Part shown: positions 39,475-48,831 of the stretch, piece after piece | Layout: each line of letters opens with the position of its first letter | Position numbering within the stretch: the stretch's first letter is position 1 | NCBI GenBank assembly: GCA_900163555.1 | Contig: FUHX01000076.1 | Span: 1 to 59,740 of the forward strand | Reading direction: 5' to 3' | Length of the DNA: 59,740 bases | Source: Actinomycetales bacterium JB111 | GTDB lineage: Bacteria; Actinomycetota; Actinomycetes; Actinomycetales; Actinomycetaceae | The notes under the pieces: model-generated | Seen by the model: the letters and a program-made list of their open reading frames with translations, nothing else | Database searches by the model: none | What the model was told of the DNA's origin: nothing | Program-made: the position numbers and the translations under genes

Positions 39475-42400
39475 ATGACGGTATCGTGGGACAGGCCAGA
39501 TCGGGCCCTTGAGAGCGAAGTATCTGGTTACCTCGAAGTGGCCCTGGAGGTCTATCGCAAGGATCCCGATCTGTTTCGCGAGCACGTCGGGCTCGAACAG
39601 TCGTTCCGTACCAGCGGGTACTCCACGCGACAGTTCGTGGAGCTGCTCCAGAACGCGGCCGACGCTAACCTGAACGCTAACCAGCGCGGCCGAGTCGAGT
39701 TCGTGCTGACGCCCGACACCCTGTATTGCGCCAACGAGGGTGCACCATTCAGCGAGCAGGGAATCAAGAGCATCAGCCATGCGTACATCAGTGCCAAGCG
39801 CGGCGAAGAAATCGGTCGCTACGGTCTTGGGTTCAAGTCGGTGCTCGCGTTGTCGGAAAGAGTTCAAATATTCAGTCGATCGGTGAGCTTCGAATTTGGA
39901 TCACCGCAGGCACGAAGTGAGCTCCTCCGTCTTGACCCCCGTGCAGCAGCACTTCCGATCCTCCGAACACCGACTTTGATAGATGTGGTACGTGAGCGAG
40001 AGGGCGATGCTCTGCTCGCTGAACTGATGGGCTGGGCGACCACGGTCGTGAAGTTGCCACTCGATAGGCCTGAAGTGGTTCGGGCGCAGCTCGTCAGTTT
40101 CCGGCCAGAGTTCCTCCTGTTCGCCCGAAGCGTCGCGGAGCTCACCATCCGATCCATTGAGCTCGACGGAACGGTCGAGAAACGCGATTACCGATGTGAG
40201 GATCTGGGCGACGGAATCTATGAGGTCGGTGCGGGCGAGGGGCGCTCTCGGAGACGTTGGTTGACGCGTCGCGCGGAGCATCGTCCCTCTATGGCTGCCC
40301 GGCAGGAGGTCGCCGATGCGACCTGGCGAGACTCGTTCGTCATTACATACGCAGCTCCTCTCGAGAAGCCCAATGAGCTCGGGGAGTTCTGGGCGAATTT
40401 TCCGCTGGACGCGCGTACGTCGGCAAGAGGACTGTTTAACGCGCCGTGGGCACTCAACGAGGACCGCACAACGATCCTTCACGACAAGATCTTCAACCAG
40501 GAGATCATCGAGAAGTTCTCGCAGTTGTTCCTGGAGTGCCTGCCGCTGCTTCGCGACCCAGAGACGGCGCCTGCGGGTCACATTGCCTATCTGCCAAGCA
40601 GGCCTGCTGAGACTGTGAGTGCGGTTGACAAGGCGCTCATCACCAAGATTAGGTACGGCCTAGCAGTAGGCGCGTTCATCCCAGACATGGCCGGCGGACT
40701 TCGTAACGGGGAGACCATTCGGTCGTTGACGCACGGTTTACCGTTCGGCAGTGACGTGCATCAAATTTGGCTTGAAGCACCGCACACCCCCAAGGACTTC
40801 CCCCATCCTGACATCTATGCGACGGCGGAGACTCGGGCTCGTCTCCGTGACATGCATCGTGGAGCTTTTGCGCCCGATCCGGGTGCTGATGCTCGCGCGG
40901 CCGTGCCCACGGAGATCGGTATCGCGAGCTGGCTCACCATGCTCGCTAATACTTCGGACGTGATGTACTCGGGACTTGCGATTGGAATCGCCGACAAGCT
41001 TTCGGGAGACTCAAGGAATGATCGTGCGCATGCGCGCATCATTGCGCTGACAACTGGTGAGAGAGCGCGCCCAAAGGACGCTAGGTCGGTATTCCTTCCA
41101 CCGAGCGGCGATAGCGACTTCGGAAGCTATCAGATCATCGATCAAGAGCTTGCCGCTGATCGTCGTGCTCGTAAAATTCTGGAGGGATGGGGATTCCAGC
41201 AACTATCGTCAGAGGCTGTCTTTGATTCGCAGGTCAGCTCGATCAGTCCAGATTGGACGCAGAATGAGTGGCTTAGGCTTTGGGGAGCCGCCCAGGACGT
41301 GTCTCCGCGACACGTCGAACGACAGCTGCTCGCAGCGCAGAGAAAAGGGAGCACGGTGCTCCTCCCCACCGAGTCCGGTGAATGGCGCGAGCCGCATGAA
41401 ATGTTTGACCTTTCTCATCTGGGAATCTCAACGGCACCTGACGTCACTCTTGATTCAGAGGTCGTAAACCTTGGTCTTGCTCGTTCTCTGGGCGTGTGCA
41501 CGGGTGTCGATCCACAGTTTCCGGTCATCGAAGAGGTCGTTTTCAGTGGGTATCGAAAATGGGTGCTCGATGAGTATTTTGGTGAAAGTGAGGATTCGCA
41601 TCGATCCCTTGCGTTCGATCGTGATCGTGGACCCGGTCCCATAGGTATTCTTGGTGATTCCGAGCTGTCGGACGAGGCAAACTATGCGTGGTCTAAAATG
41701 CTGGTGGATGCGAGTGGCCACACGTCCTGGGTCGCAACCCACACGGATGGCAGAAGGGAGTTGGTTCCTGCACCGCACGTCTGGGCCCTCGTGAACTACG
41801 GGAGGGTTATGACACAGTCGCATGGATATGTCCCCGCTGTCGAGTGTGTTGATCCGGCGCTGCACAGGCTCGCAAAGCTTGTGCCTGTTCCGGTGCACCC
41901 GAACTTCAGTCGGTTGGATCTAGCCCGCACCCTGGATGAGATTTCGCCGGACTTCCTCGCGAAGCAGTTCGCTAGCTTCCCGGAGTACAAGGCGGTGGGA
42001 ACAGCATCCGTCGAGCTGGGAGCCTTGCTGACCGACCTTGTTGGAGTCTTCGGAGAGGACGAGGATGGCTGGCCCAGCATGGTGCCTGCCGTGCAAGGTC
42101 AGGTTGTACGACCGACAGACGCCCGTCACGCGTATGTAGCGGCTGACGCCGACGAGTCGTTCGTCCTGGCTTCTACGAATCTTGCATTCGTAAGAGTCGA
42201 TGACGACGTGGACCGAGCACGGCTGACAGACCACTCGCCGCTGCCCGCGGCATCGGACGCCCTTCGTTCTGAGATTCGCCCGATCGACGCCGCCGAACCG
42301 GTACCGCTTGTCGATCTTTTCCCTGGTCTACGCAAGGAGCTCGAGCCACGGTTGCAGTCGATCCAGTTGGTCGAGGTATCGAGCGTGGTGACCCGGCGGA

Positions 42401-44148
42401 CGACCCCTGTGGGCAGCAAGGACGTTGAGGATTCACGGCTGTTCGACAGTCCGATCGCGTATATCGATGTCGATCCACTAAACCCGGATAACGAACGCGA
42501 GCTCCTCGAATGGGTCAACGCGTCGGTGCCACTCGGATTGAGCGCTCAGGCTCTCAACGGAGTGCTCGATCAGAAGCACGATGCTGCATTGGAGCGTAAG
42601 CGACAAGAGCTTCGGGCCAGCGGTTCCGATGTGGAGAGGATTGCGAGGCTGTTCGACTCCGCGACACTTGAGGCGAAGCTGCCGGTGGGCCTGCTCGACG
42701 CTCTTCATGCTCTAGGCAAGGAGGTCGATGAGGAAGGCTACCCTCAGCTCTTTCTCGACACCTTCGGCTGGGACGCTTTGTCGCAATTGAGCAGCCAGCT
42801 GGACAAGTTCGGTCTTCAGCCTCCAGATGCGTGGACTGGCGCCCGGCAGGCACGTCAGTTTGTTGCGGGGCTTGGTTTCGACGAAAGGTTCGCGGGGCAA
42901 CGACCGTCGAAACGGGAGACGCTGACGGTCGTCCCTGGAAAGCCCGATCTCAACCAGCTCCACGACTACCAGTGGGCAGCACTCCATGGGATCAGGGCGT
43001 GTCTTCGTGTCGGAGAGGGTGAAGGTGCAAAGGCGCTTGTAGAGCTTCCTACCGGCGCTGGGAAGACGCGCGTGGCGGTCGAATCAATCGTCCGCGCCTA
43101 TCTTGAGCACGATGTCGCACGCGAAGGTCACGTGCTCTGGATCGCTCAGTCACAGGAGCTGTGCGATCAGGCCGCTAACACCTGGAGCGAGGTGTGGCGA
43201 GCCTTCGGCGACTCGCGGACCATGGAGGTCGCCAGGTTCTACGAGAAATCCCAGCCCGACGAGCTGACGGAAGACATCGGGGTCGTGATCGCGACTGACG
43301 CGATGCTGAGGGAGCATCTCGAAACGGATCGTTTCGACTGGATTTTTGACCCCGCAGTCATCATCGTCGACGAGGCGCACCGTGCAGCTAGTGCATCGAC
43401 CTACACGGACATCTTTCAACGGCTGGGTGTCGGCATCGGAAATTATGATCGGCCGCTTATTGGTCTTTCCGCAACGCCGTTCCGCGGACGAAACGAAAAG
43501 GCGGCCAGGTCGTTGGCTCAACGGTTCGGACAGAACCTCATCACGTCGTTGGGAGATGACCCGATCAGAGCGCTGCAGTCGAGAAGGGTGCTCGCCGAGA
43601 TCGATCACGAGGTGCTGCCAGGCACCAGCGTAGTGATCGGGGACGACGAGCGGCAGCGCAACTACATCAACCGATCAACACTAAGTTCGGTCGGTGCAGA
43701 CGAGGACCGGATGAAAACACTTGTGGAGCACATCCTCAAGCAGCCCAAGGACTGGCAGGTTCTGGTCTTCATGCCATCGGTCCTCTCCGCGCAGGTCCTT
43801 GCCGCGATTCTGCGCTCTGAGCAGATCGCTGCCGAATCTGTCAGCGGGGAGAGCTCCAGACGCATGCGATCCGACGTCATTGAACGCTTCCGCAAGAATG
43901 ATGTCCGGGTGCTCGTCAATTGCGACCTCCTGACGCAGGGATTCGATGCACCGAAGGTACGTGCACTCTATGTCGCTCGACCAACCCTGAGCGAGAGTCT
44001 CTATGTTCAGATGGTGGGCCGCGGTCTTCGTGGACCGCAGAACGGCGGCTCCGACCGTTGCCTGGTGGTCGACCTCGAGGACACGATAGAGAACGGCTCT
44101 GCGAATCTGGCCTACCGCGAGTTCGAATCATTCTGGCGAAAGGTATGA
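39475..44148 (+). CDS. Giant GHKL (sacsin-like) ATPase fused to a SF2 DEAH helicase
   Basis: A 1557-residue protein. An N-terminal GHKL/sacsin-like ATPase has the N box ELLQNAADA at 56-64 (Glu56, Asn60), a G1-like ANEGAPF near 87-93 and GRYGLGFKSVL at 114-124. About 1000 residues without recognised domain follow. The C-terminal third is an SF2 helicase with Walker A LPTGAGKT at about 1191-1198, DEAH near 1299, SATPF, and motif VI QMVGRGLRGP. The ATG at 39475 follows GGAGAGG by 7 bases. A -10-like TATAGT at 39409-39414 may give it its own promoter. It fills the place where DISARM systems carry DrmE or DrmD. GC is well below the genome average (33 of 60 at 41461-41520), suggesting transfer. Confidence 0.85.
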   Translation: MTVSWDRPDRALESEVSGYLEVALEVYRKDPDLFREHVGLEQSFRTSGYSTRQFVELLQNAADANLNANQRGRVEFVLTPDTLYCANEGAPFSEQGIKSISHAYISAKRGEEIGRYGLGFKSVLALSERVQIFSRSVSFEFGSPQARSELLRLDPRAAALPILRTPTLIDVVREREGDALLAELMGWATTVVKLPLDRPEVVRAQLVSFRPEFLLFARSVAELTIRSIELDGTVEKRDYRCEDLGDGIYEVGAGEGRSRRRWLTRRAEHRPSMAARQEVADATWRDSFVITYAAPLEKPNELGEFWANFPLDARTSARGLFNAPWALNEDRTTILHDKIFNQEIIEKFSQLFLECLPLLRDPETAPAGHIAYLPSRPAETVSAVDKALITKIRYGLAVGAFIPDMAGGLRNGETIRSLTHGLPFGSDVHQIWLEAPHTPKDFPHPDIYATAETRARLRDMHRGAFAPDPGADARAAVPTEIGIASWLTMLANTSDVMYSGLAIGIADKLSGDSRNDRAHARIIALTTGERARPKDARSVFLPPSGDSDFGSYQIIDQELAADRRARKILEGWGFQQLSSEAVFDSQVSSISPDWTQNEWLRLWGAAQDVSPRHVERQLLAAQRKGSTVLLPTESGEWREPHEMFDLSHLGISTAPDVTLDSEVVNLGLARSLGVCTGVDPQFPVIEEVVFSGYRKWVLDEYFGESEDSHRSLAFDRDRGPGPIGILGDSELSDEANYAWSKMLVDASGHTSWVATHTDGRRELVPAPHVWALVNYGRVMTQSHGYVPAVECVDPALHRLAKLVPVPVHPNFSRLDLARTLDEISPDFLAKQFASFPEYKAVGTASVELGALLTDLVGVFGEDEDGWPSMVPAVQGQVVRPTDARHAYVAADADESFVLASTNLAFVRVDDDVDRARLTDHSPLPAASDALRSEIRPIDAAEPVPLVDLFPGLRKELEPRLQSIQLVEVSSVVTRRTTPVGSKDVEDSRLFDSPIAYIDVDPLNPDNERELLEWVNASVPLGLSAQALNGVLDQKHDAALERKRQELRASGSDVERIARLFDSATLEAKLPVGLLDALHALGKEVDEEGYPQLFLDTFGWDALSQLSSQLDKFGLQPPDAWTGARQARQFVAGLGFDERFAGQRPSKRETLTVVPGKPDLNQLHDYQWAALHGIRACLRVGEGEGAKALVELPTGAGKTRVAVESIVRAYLEHDVAREGHVLWIAQSQELCDQAANTWSEVWRAFGDSRTMEVARFYEKSQPDELTEDIGVVIATDAMLREHLETDRFDWIFDPAVIIVDEAHRAASASTYTDIFQRLGVGIGNYDRPLIGLSATPFRGRNEKAARSLAQRFGQNLITSLGDDPIRALQSRRVLAEIDHEVLPGTSVVIGDDERQRNYINRSTLSSVGADEDRMKTLVEHILKQPKDWQVLVFMPSVLSAQVLAAILRSEQIAAESVSGESSRRMRSDVIERFRKNDVRVLVNCDLLTQGFDAPKVRALYVARPTLSESLYVQMVGRGLRGPQNGGSDRCLVVDLEDTIENGSANLAYREFESFWRKV

Positions 44149-44149
44149 C

Positions 44150-45718
44150 GTGGAGCTCATCCCTCCCTTTGACCCGTCGTTCTTCAGTGAGAGTAGGGCG
44201 GAGCAGAAAGTTGCGTCCCTCTTGGCGCGCATCGATCGGGCTGATGCTACAGCGTTCCACTCGGTGCATCTGCCACGGCATGAGCGGCAACAGATGGGCG
44301 AGATTGACTTCGTCGTCCTTTGGGGCGGTGTGGTGGTGTGTCTCGAGGTCAAGGGTGGGAGGCTCAGCCGCGTGAACGGTCGCTGGTATCAGACCGGCCG
44401 TCGCGGCACGCACCCAATGCGACGATCTCCGTTCGATCAAGCCAGGGAGGCTCGATTCGCGTTTAGCAAGAATATCGAGGCGAACCTCGGTGAGCGGTAC
44501 TGCTACGGCTACGCGTTGGTGACTCCTGACTGTTCATTAAGTGACGCGCTCGAGGTTGGTGATCATGAGTACCTCGGATCGTCGGATATGACAGTTCTCG
44601 GGGTGGAGAACAGGCTCGACCTGATTGCGAAGCGGGCACTTTCAAGTCGGCCGAGGAGCATTCCGCGACGTGACTTCTCTGATCTGACGGCGCTTCGACG
44701 TTCCCTTCGTAAGGATCTCGACGGAGCGATGACGCTTGTGCAGCAGGCTGAGTTCATCGAGCACCGGCGGGTCGAACTGCTCGACGAGCAGATCGACTTC
44801 CTTGAGAGCGCACGATTCAATCCCCGCGTCGTGCTTGAGGGCGGTGCCGGAACAGGAAAGACGTTGGTCGGGCTGCACGGGGCGAAGAATGAAGCTGCTG
44901 AGGGGCGCAACACTGCGTTCGTCGTGCAGACGGAGGAGTCTCGAACCAGGGCGGAGGGGGCGATCAGGGGCGACGGGCCGACAATTGTGCTCGCTGACGA
45001 GCTGCCGCTCGCGGAACGGGTCGACCTCATCGTCGTGGATGAGGCCCAGGACCTGATGAACCCTCAGGACCTTGACCGTGTGTTCGCAAGTGTTCGCGGC
45101 GGGGCGGACGACGGTCGGTGGTGGATGCTCCTCGACCCCAATCACCAAGCACATGTCTCGGGTACCTTCGACCAGGACTCGCTCGATCTGGTCGTCCATC
45201 ACTCGGGCAGCACGAGGATCAGGCTCACGAGAAACGTTCGAAACACCGATCAGGTGATCCAAGCAGTACAGCTCTATCTTGGGGCTGATCTCGGAAGCCG
45301 ACGGATCGGGGATGGTCCGCCAGTCCAAGTGATCGAGGCGCGTGACGAGGAAGACGTCGTCTCAAGGTTGCGGGCCCATATTTCGTTGCTCCGTGAGCAG
45401 GGTGCGACGTCGGGGCAGATGGCGATCGTGAGTGCCGCCGGTTCGGCGGAGAACCGACTTGCTCGTGGTTCCGACCTGCTTGGTACCCAGCTAGACAAGG
45501 TCAGGGTGTGGACGCCGCAGCAGATCAAGGGTATCGAGTTCAGACACGTCATGGTCGTAGGCTCCGAGGATCTGACGGACAGGGTGAACGCGAACCGGGT
45601 GTATGTGGCGATCACCAGACCCTCGACGAGCTTGTTGATCGTGGTGCCGCCCGACCGCTACAAGCAGCTCTTGGCGCTCGCCAGGAAGAGAATCCGACAG
45701 CGGGATGGTGACAGATGA
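44150..45718 (+). CDS. NERD nuclease-helicase in the defence operon
   Basis: A 522-residue protein that starts with GTG one base after the preceding stop. The NERD domain at about 15-125 carries E51-I-D53 and E66-V-K68 (GEIDFVVLWGG, LEVKGG), the nuclease-like core. The helicase part has Walker A GGAGTGKT at about 231-238, Walker B VVDEAQDL near 297, then LLDPNHQAHVSG, LTRNVRNTDQVIQAVQ and the end RVYVAITRPSTSLLIV, consistent with an SF1/UvrD-like ATPase. In known DISARM the nuclease candidate is the PLD protein DrmC. None is present here, so this NERD protein may supply cutting activity. The stop overlaps the next ATG. Confidence 0.87.
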   Translation: MELIPPFDPSFFSESRAEQKVASLLARIDRADATAFHSVHLPRHERQQMGEIDFVVLWGGVVVCLEVKGGRLSRVNGRWYQTGRRGTHPMRRSPFDQAREARFAFSKNIEANLGERYCYGYALVTPDCSLSDALEVGDHEYLGSSDMTVLGVENRLDLIAKRALSSRPRSIPRRDFSDLTALRRSLRKDLDGAMTLVQQAEFIEHRRVELLDEQIDFLESARFNPRVVLEGGAGTGKTLVGLHGAKNEAAEGRNTAFVVQTEESRTRAEGAIRGDGPTIVLADELPLAERVDLIVVDEAQDLMNPQDLDRVFASVRGGADDGRWWMLLDPNHQAHVSGTFDQDSLDLVVHHSGSTRIRLTRNVRNTDQVIQAVQLYLGADLGSRRIGDGPPVQVIEARDEEDVVSRLRAHISLLREQGATSGQMAIVSAAGSAENRLARGSDLLGTQLDKVRVWTPQQIKGIEFRHVMVVGSEDLTDRVNANRVYVAITRPSTSLLIVVPPDRYKQLLALARKRIRQRDGDR

Positions 45719-48700
45719 TTGCTCGCGAGAGGCGCCAGGTGGTGCTCGACCACCTCACGGCGACCTACCTCGGTCCACGCGGCGGTGCTACTGAACAGAT
45801 CGGTGATCGCCCTGACCTCACGTATCTGGTCGGGACTCTCTTTCCTGACGAAACCGACTCGCAGGACGAGGCGATGTCAGCGGACGACGTCCATATTCGG
45901 TCTGCTCAGGACGACGGATCGCCGACCGACGATGACGAGTTCGAGTTCGTCGCGCAAACGGCGAACGTCTGGAAGCCATCGTCGTGTGCACTATCGATTC
46001 TCACGGATGCTCCGAGCCTGAGGATCTACACCTCGTACGGTACCTACGCCCGGGTTGAGGGTGAACGCTCAACGTGGCGACGGACAGAGGCGAGCTCTGA
46101 GGCGGTCGATGTAGAGCGCGGGGCACGGGAGGTCAGGACCCGGGACGACCGAGCGGTCATTCGTATCCGGGAGCGTGCCTGGGGGAATGGCCGACGACTG
46201 ATCACGATCGCGCTCTGCAACGCACTCCGGTCGAAGAGCGACGCTGCGGAAGATGCTGAGCGGAGTCTCTACCAGGCGAGATTCCGTGTGGAGGCTGTCG
46301 GTGGCGAGATTCTCCCGTACCACCGGATCGAGGACCTGAACCCCGACGAAGAACGTGAAGAGTTGTCGCTTCGCTTCCGGAACAAGCAGGTGTACGCCGT
46401 TGGTCATGGCACTGCCGCCGAGTGGGACCCAGCTCGACCGTGTACTTGGGCAGCGACCGTGCCTCTTCCGAGCTTCGTAGTCCCCAAGGTTCTGACTCGT
46501 GCGGGCACCTCTTCGGCTCTCCGCCTAGGGCGGCTTGCGGAGATCGAGTCTGATCGGGCGGGCGTCATCGAGGAGCTCAGCTCCTTCGTGTCTGACTACG
46601 AGATCTGGACCGAGGAACAGCGCTCCATGGCCGCACAGCTCACGGGCTTCCAAGGCGCCCCGGGGAGAATCGTCGAGCGTCAGGTGAAGGCTGTCGCGAG
46701 GATGCGGGAGGGTATTGCTCTGCTGGACAGAGACGATGCCGTTTCCCGCACGAATCGGCGCGCCTTCCGATTGGCGATGCAGGCGATGCGGCTTCAAATG
46801 GAGCAGAGTGAGCTGCAACGACGGCGCGACATGGGAGAGCAGGAGCAATCTGTCGATCCGACCTGGCGGCCCTTTCAACTTGCATTCATTCTCCTTTGCA
46901 TGGCGAGCACGGCGGATGACGGTGCTGCCGATCGTCACCTCGTCGACCTTATCTGGTTCCCGACCGGTGGGGGCAAGACAGAGGCATATCTGGGGCTTGC
47001 GGCTTTTGAGATCTTCAGGCGGAGGCTGGAGCGTGGTCCGGACGGAGCTGGCACGACGGTGATCACGAGGTACACGTTGAGGCTCCTCACGATCCAGCAG
47101 TTCCAGCGGACGGCCGCCTTGATCTGTGCGATGGAGGTCATGCGACGACTTGACCCTGAGGTGCGAGAGCTCGGGGACTTCTCGATCGGCCTGTGGATCG
47201 GGAACAAGACAACCCCAGGCACGGACAAAGCTGCTGTTGACGCGTTCAATCGGATGCTGAGTCAACGTGATCCGGAGAATCCCTTCCAGCTCACCGAGTG
47301 CCCATGGTGCGGTGGAAAGCTGTTTCCCAAGAAGAAGTCCGACCCCAGCAGGTATGGTGCAAAGAATTTTGCGGGTCGGATCGTGCTTCGGTGCCCCGAG
47401 TCGTGCGAGTTCCATGATGGTCTGCCGGTTGAAGTTGTGGACGAACGGATTTACGACAACCCGCCTACGATTGTCGTCGCGACTGTTGACAAGTTTGCCC
47501 AGCTTCCGTTCGTGCCGGAGGCTGGCGCGATCCTTGGTGCCAGACCGGGCTTTGCGCCTCCGTCTCTGATCATTCAGGATGAGTTGCACCTCCTGTCCGG
47601 ACCGCTGGGGACCACCGTCGGAATTTACGAGGCAGCTGTCCTCGGGATTATCGAGCAAATGGGTGGACGGCCAAAGGTGGTCGCGTCGACGGCGACCATC
47701 CGCGCCGCTGGCGAGCAGGTTCGAGGACTCATGGGTCGCGACGTCGCGCTATTTCCGCCGTCGGGCCTGGATGACGACGACAGCTACTTCAGCACTACGG
47801 GTGCACCGGAGGACGGGCGCCTATACATCGGACTGATGCCTCAGTCGTTTACCCAGGCGAGATCGGTCGTGGTCGCACTTGGTGGGATGCTCAAAGCACC
47901 AGACGTTCTCAGTGAGTACGACTCAGATGCTGCCGACGACTACTGGACGGTAGTCGCGTACCACAACAGTCTTCGTGAGCACGGAAGGACTGTCGCTCTG
48001 GTTCGGGACGACGTAAGCAGCTACCTCCAGCTGCACTCGAACGGCAAGGACGACGGGCGTCGGCTCAGGGCCGGCAACCCACTCGAGCTGACGGGACACG
48101 TCGATGCGAGCAAGCTGCCCGAGTCACTGCGCCGCATGGAACAACCCTGTACGTCTGAGGACGCTGTCGATGTTGTGGCGTCGACAAACATGCTTTCGGT
48201 CGGTATCGATGTCAGGCGGCTTGCATCGATGCTTGTGGTGGGACAGCCAAAGACCACGTCGGAGTACATCCAAGCGACAAGCCGAGTGGGTCGCGGCGAT
48301 GTCGACGGCATTGTGGTTACCTACTATCGAGCAAACCGTCCGCGCGACCGGTCCCACTATGAGAACTTCATCAACTACCACCAGTCGCTATATCGGCACG
48401 TTGAACCGACGAGCGTGACGCCCTGGTCGGGAGCTTCACAGGATCGCTCACTCCCGGGGGTGCTTGTCGCGCTTGTACGCCAGCTCGGGGATCGCTGGTC
48501 AGGCGACGAGCAGGCGCACCTGGTCGACTTCCAGTCCGGGGTCGTACGGAACGCCCGGAGGCTCATTACCGATGCGGTAAGGGCGAGTGACCCACGGGAG
48601 GAGGAAGCGGTGGTTCAAAGACTCGATGAGCTTCTCACCGAGTGGCGGGTGCGAGCAGAGGAGAGCCGCTCTGACGGCGATGCCATGGCGTACCAACCGG

Positions 48701-48831
48701 AAATGGGCAAGTCGGGTAAGCGCGCGCTGACGCGCTCCTTCGGGGATGGAGGACGCGAGGGCTGGGTCGTCCTCCCGTCTATGCGGAGCGTGGACTCCGA
48801 GGTGGCGATGTGGATCGAGGGCGAGTCGTGA
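45715..48831 (+). CDS. DrmA-like helicase (DISARM core)
   Basis: A 1038-residue helicase resembling DrmA. The first 400 residues are acidic and unassigned. The helicase core has Walker A FPTGGGKTEAYLGLAAF at about 415-431, a zinc-type pair C529-x2-C532 (CPWCGGKL) with RCPESC about 40 residues later, Walker B DELH at 622-625 (IIQDELHLLSG), STATIRA, then STNMLSVGIDVRRLASMLVV and motif VI QATSRVGRGDVDG. DrmA with DrmB forms the DISARM core that loads on foreign DNA. It overlaps both neighbours by four bases, so expression with DrmB and the NERD gene is tightly linked. Confidence 0.88.
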   Translation: MIARERRQVVLDHLTATYLGPRGGATEQIGDRPDLTYLVGTLFPDETDSQDEAMSADDVHIRSAQDDGSPTDDDEFEFVAQTANVWKPSSCALSILTDAPSLRIYTSYGTYARVEGERSTWRRTEASSEAVDVERGAREVRTRDDRAVIRIRERAWGNGRRLITIALCNALRSKSDAAEDAERSLYQARFRVEAVGGEILPYHRIEDLNPDEEREELSLRFRNKQVYAVGHGTAAEWDPARPCTWAATVPLPSFVVPKVLTRAGTSSALRLGRLAEIESDRAGVIEELSSFVSDYEIWTEEQRSMAAQLTGFQGAPGRIVERQVKAVARMREGIALLDRDDAVSRTNRRAFRLAMQAMRLQMEQSELQRRRDMGEQEQSVDPTWRPFQLAFILLCMASTADDGAADRHLVDLIWFPTGGGKTEAYLGLAAFEIFRRRLERGPDGAGTTVITRYTLRLLTIQQFQRTAALICAMEVMRRLDPEVRELGDFSIGLWIGNKTTPGTDKAAVDAFNRMLSQRDPENPFQLTECPWCGGKLFPKKKSDPSRYGAKNFAGRIVLRCPESCEFHDGLPVEVVDERIYDNPPTIVVATVDKFAQLPFVPEAGAILGARPGFAPPSLIIQDELHLLSGPLGTTVGIYEAAVLGIIEQMGGRPKVVASTATIRAAGEQVRGLMGRDVALFPPSGLDDDDSYFSTTGAPEDGRLYIGLMPQSFTQARSVVVALGGMLKAPDVLSEYDSDAADDYWTVVAYHNSLREHGRTVALVRDDVSSYLQLHSNGKDDGRRLRAGNPLELTGHVDASKLPESLRRMEQPCTSEDAVDVVASTNMLSVGIDVRRLASMLVVGQPKTTSEYIQATSRVGRGDVDGIVVTYYRANRPRDRSHYENFINYHQSLYRHVEPTSVTPWSGASQDRSLPGVLVALVRQLGDRWSGDEQAHLVDFQSGVVRNARRLITDAVRASDPREEEAVVQRLDELLTEWRVRAEESRSDGDAMAYQPEMGKSGKRALTRSFGDGGREGWVVLPSMRSVDSEVAMWIEGES

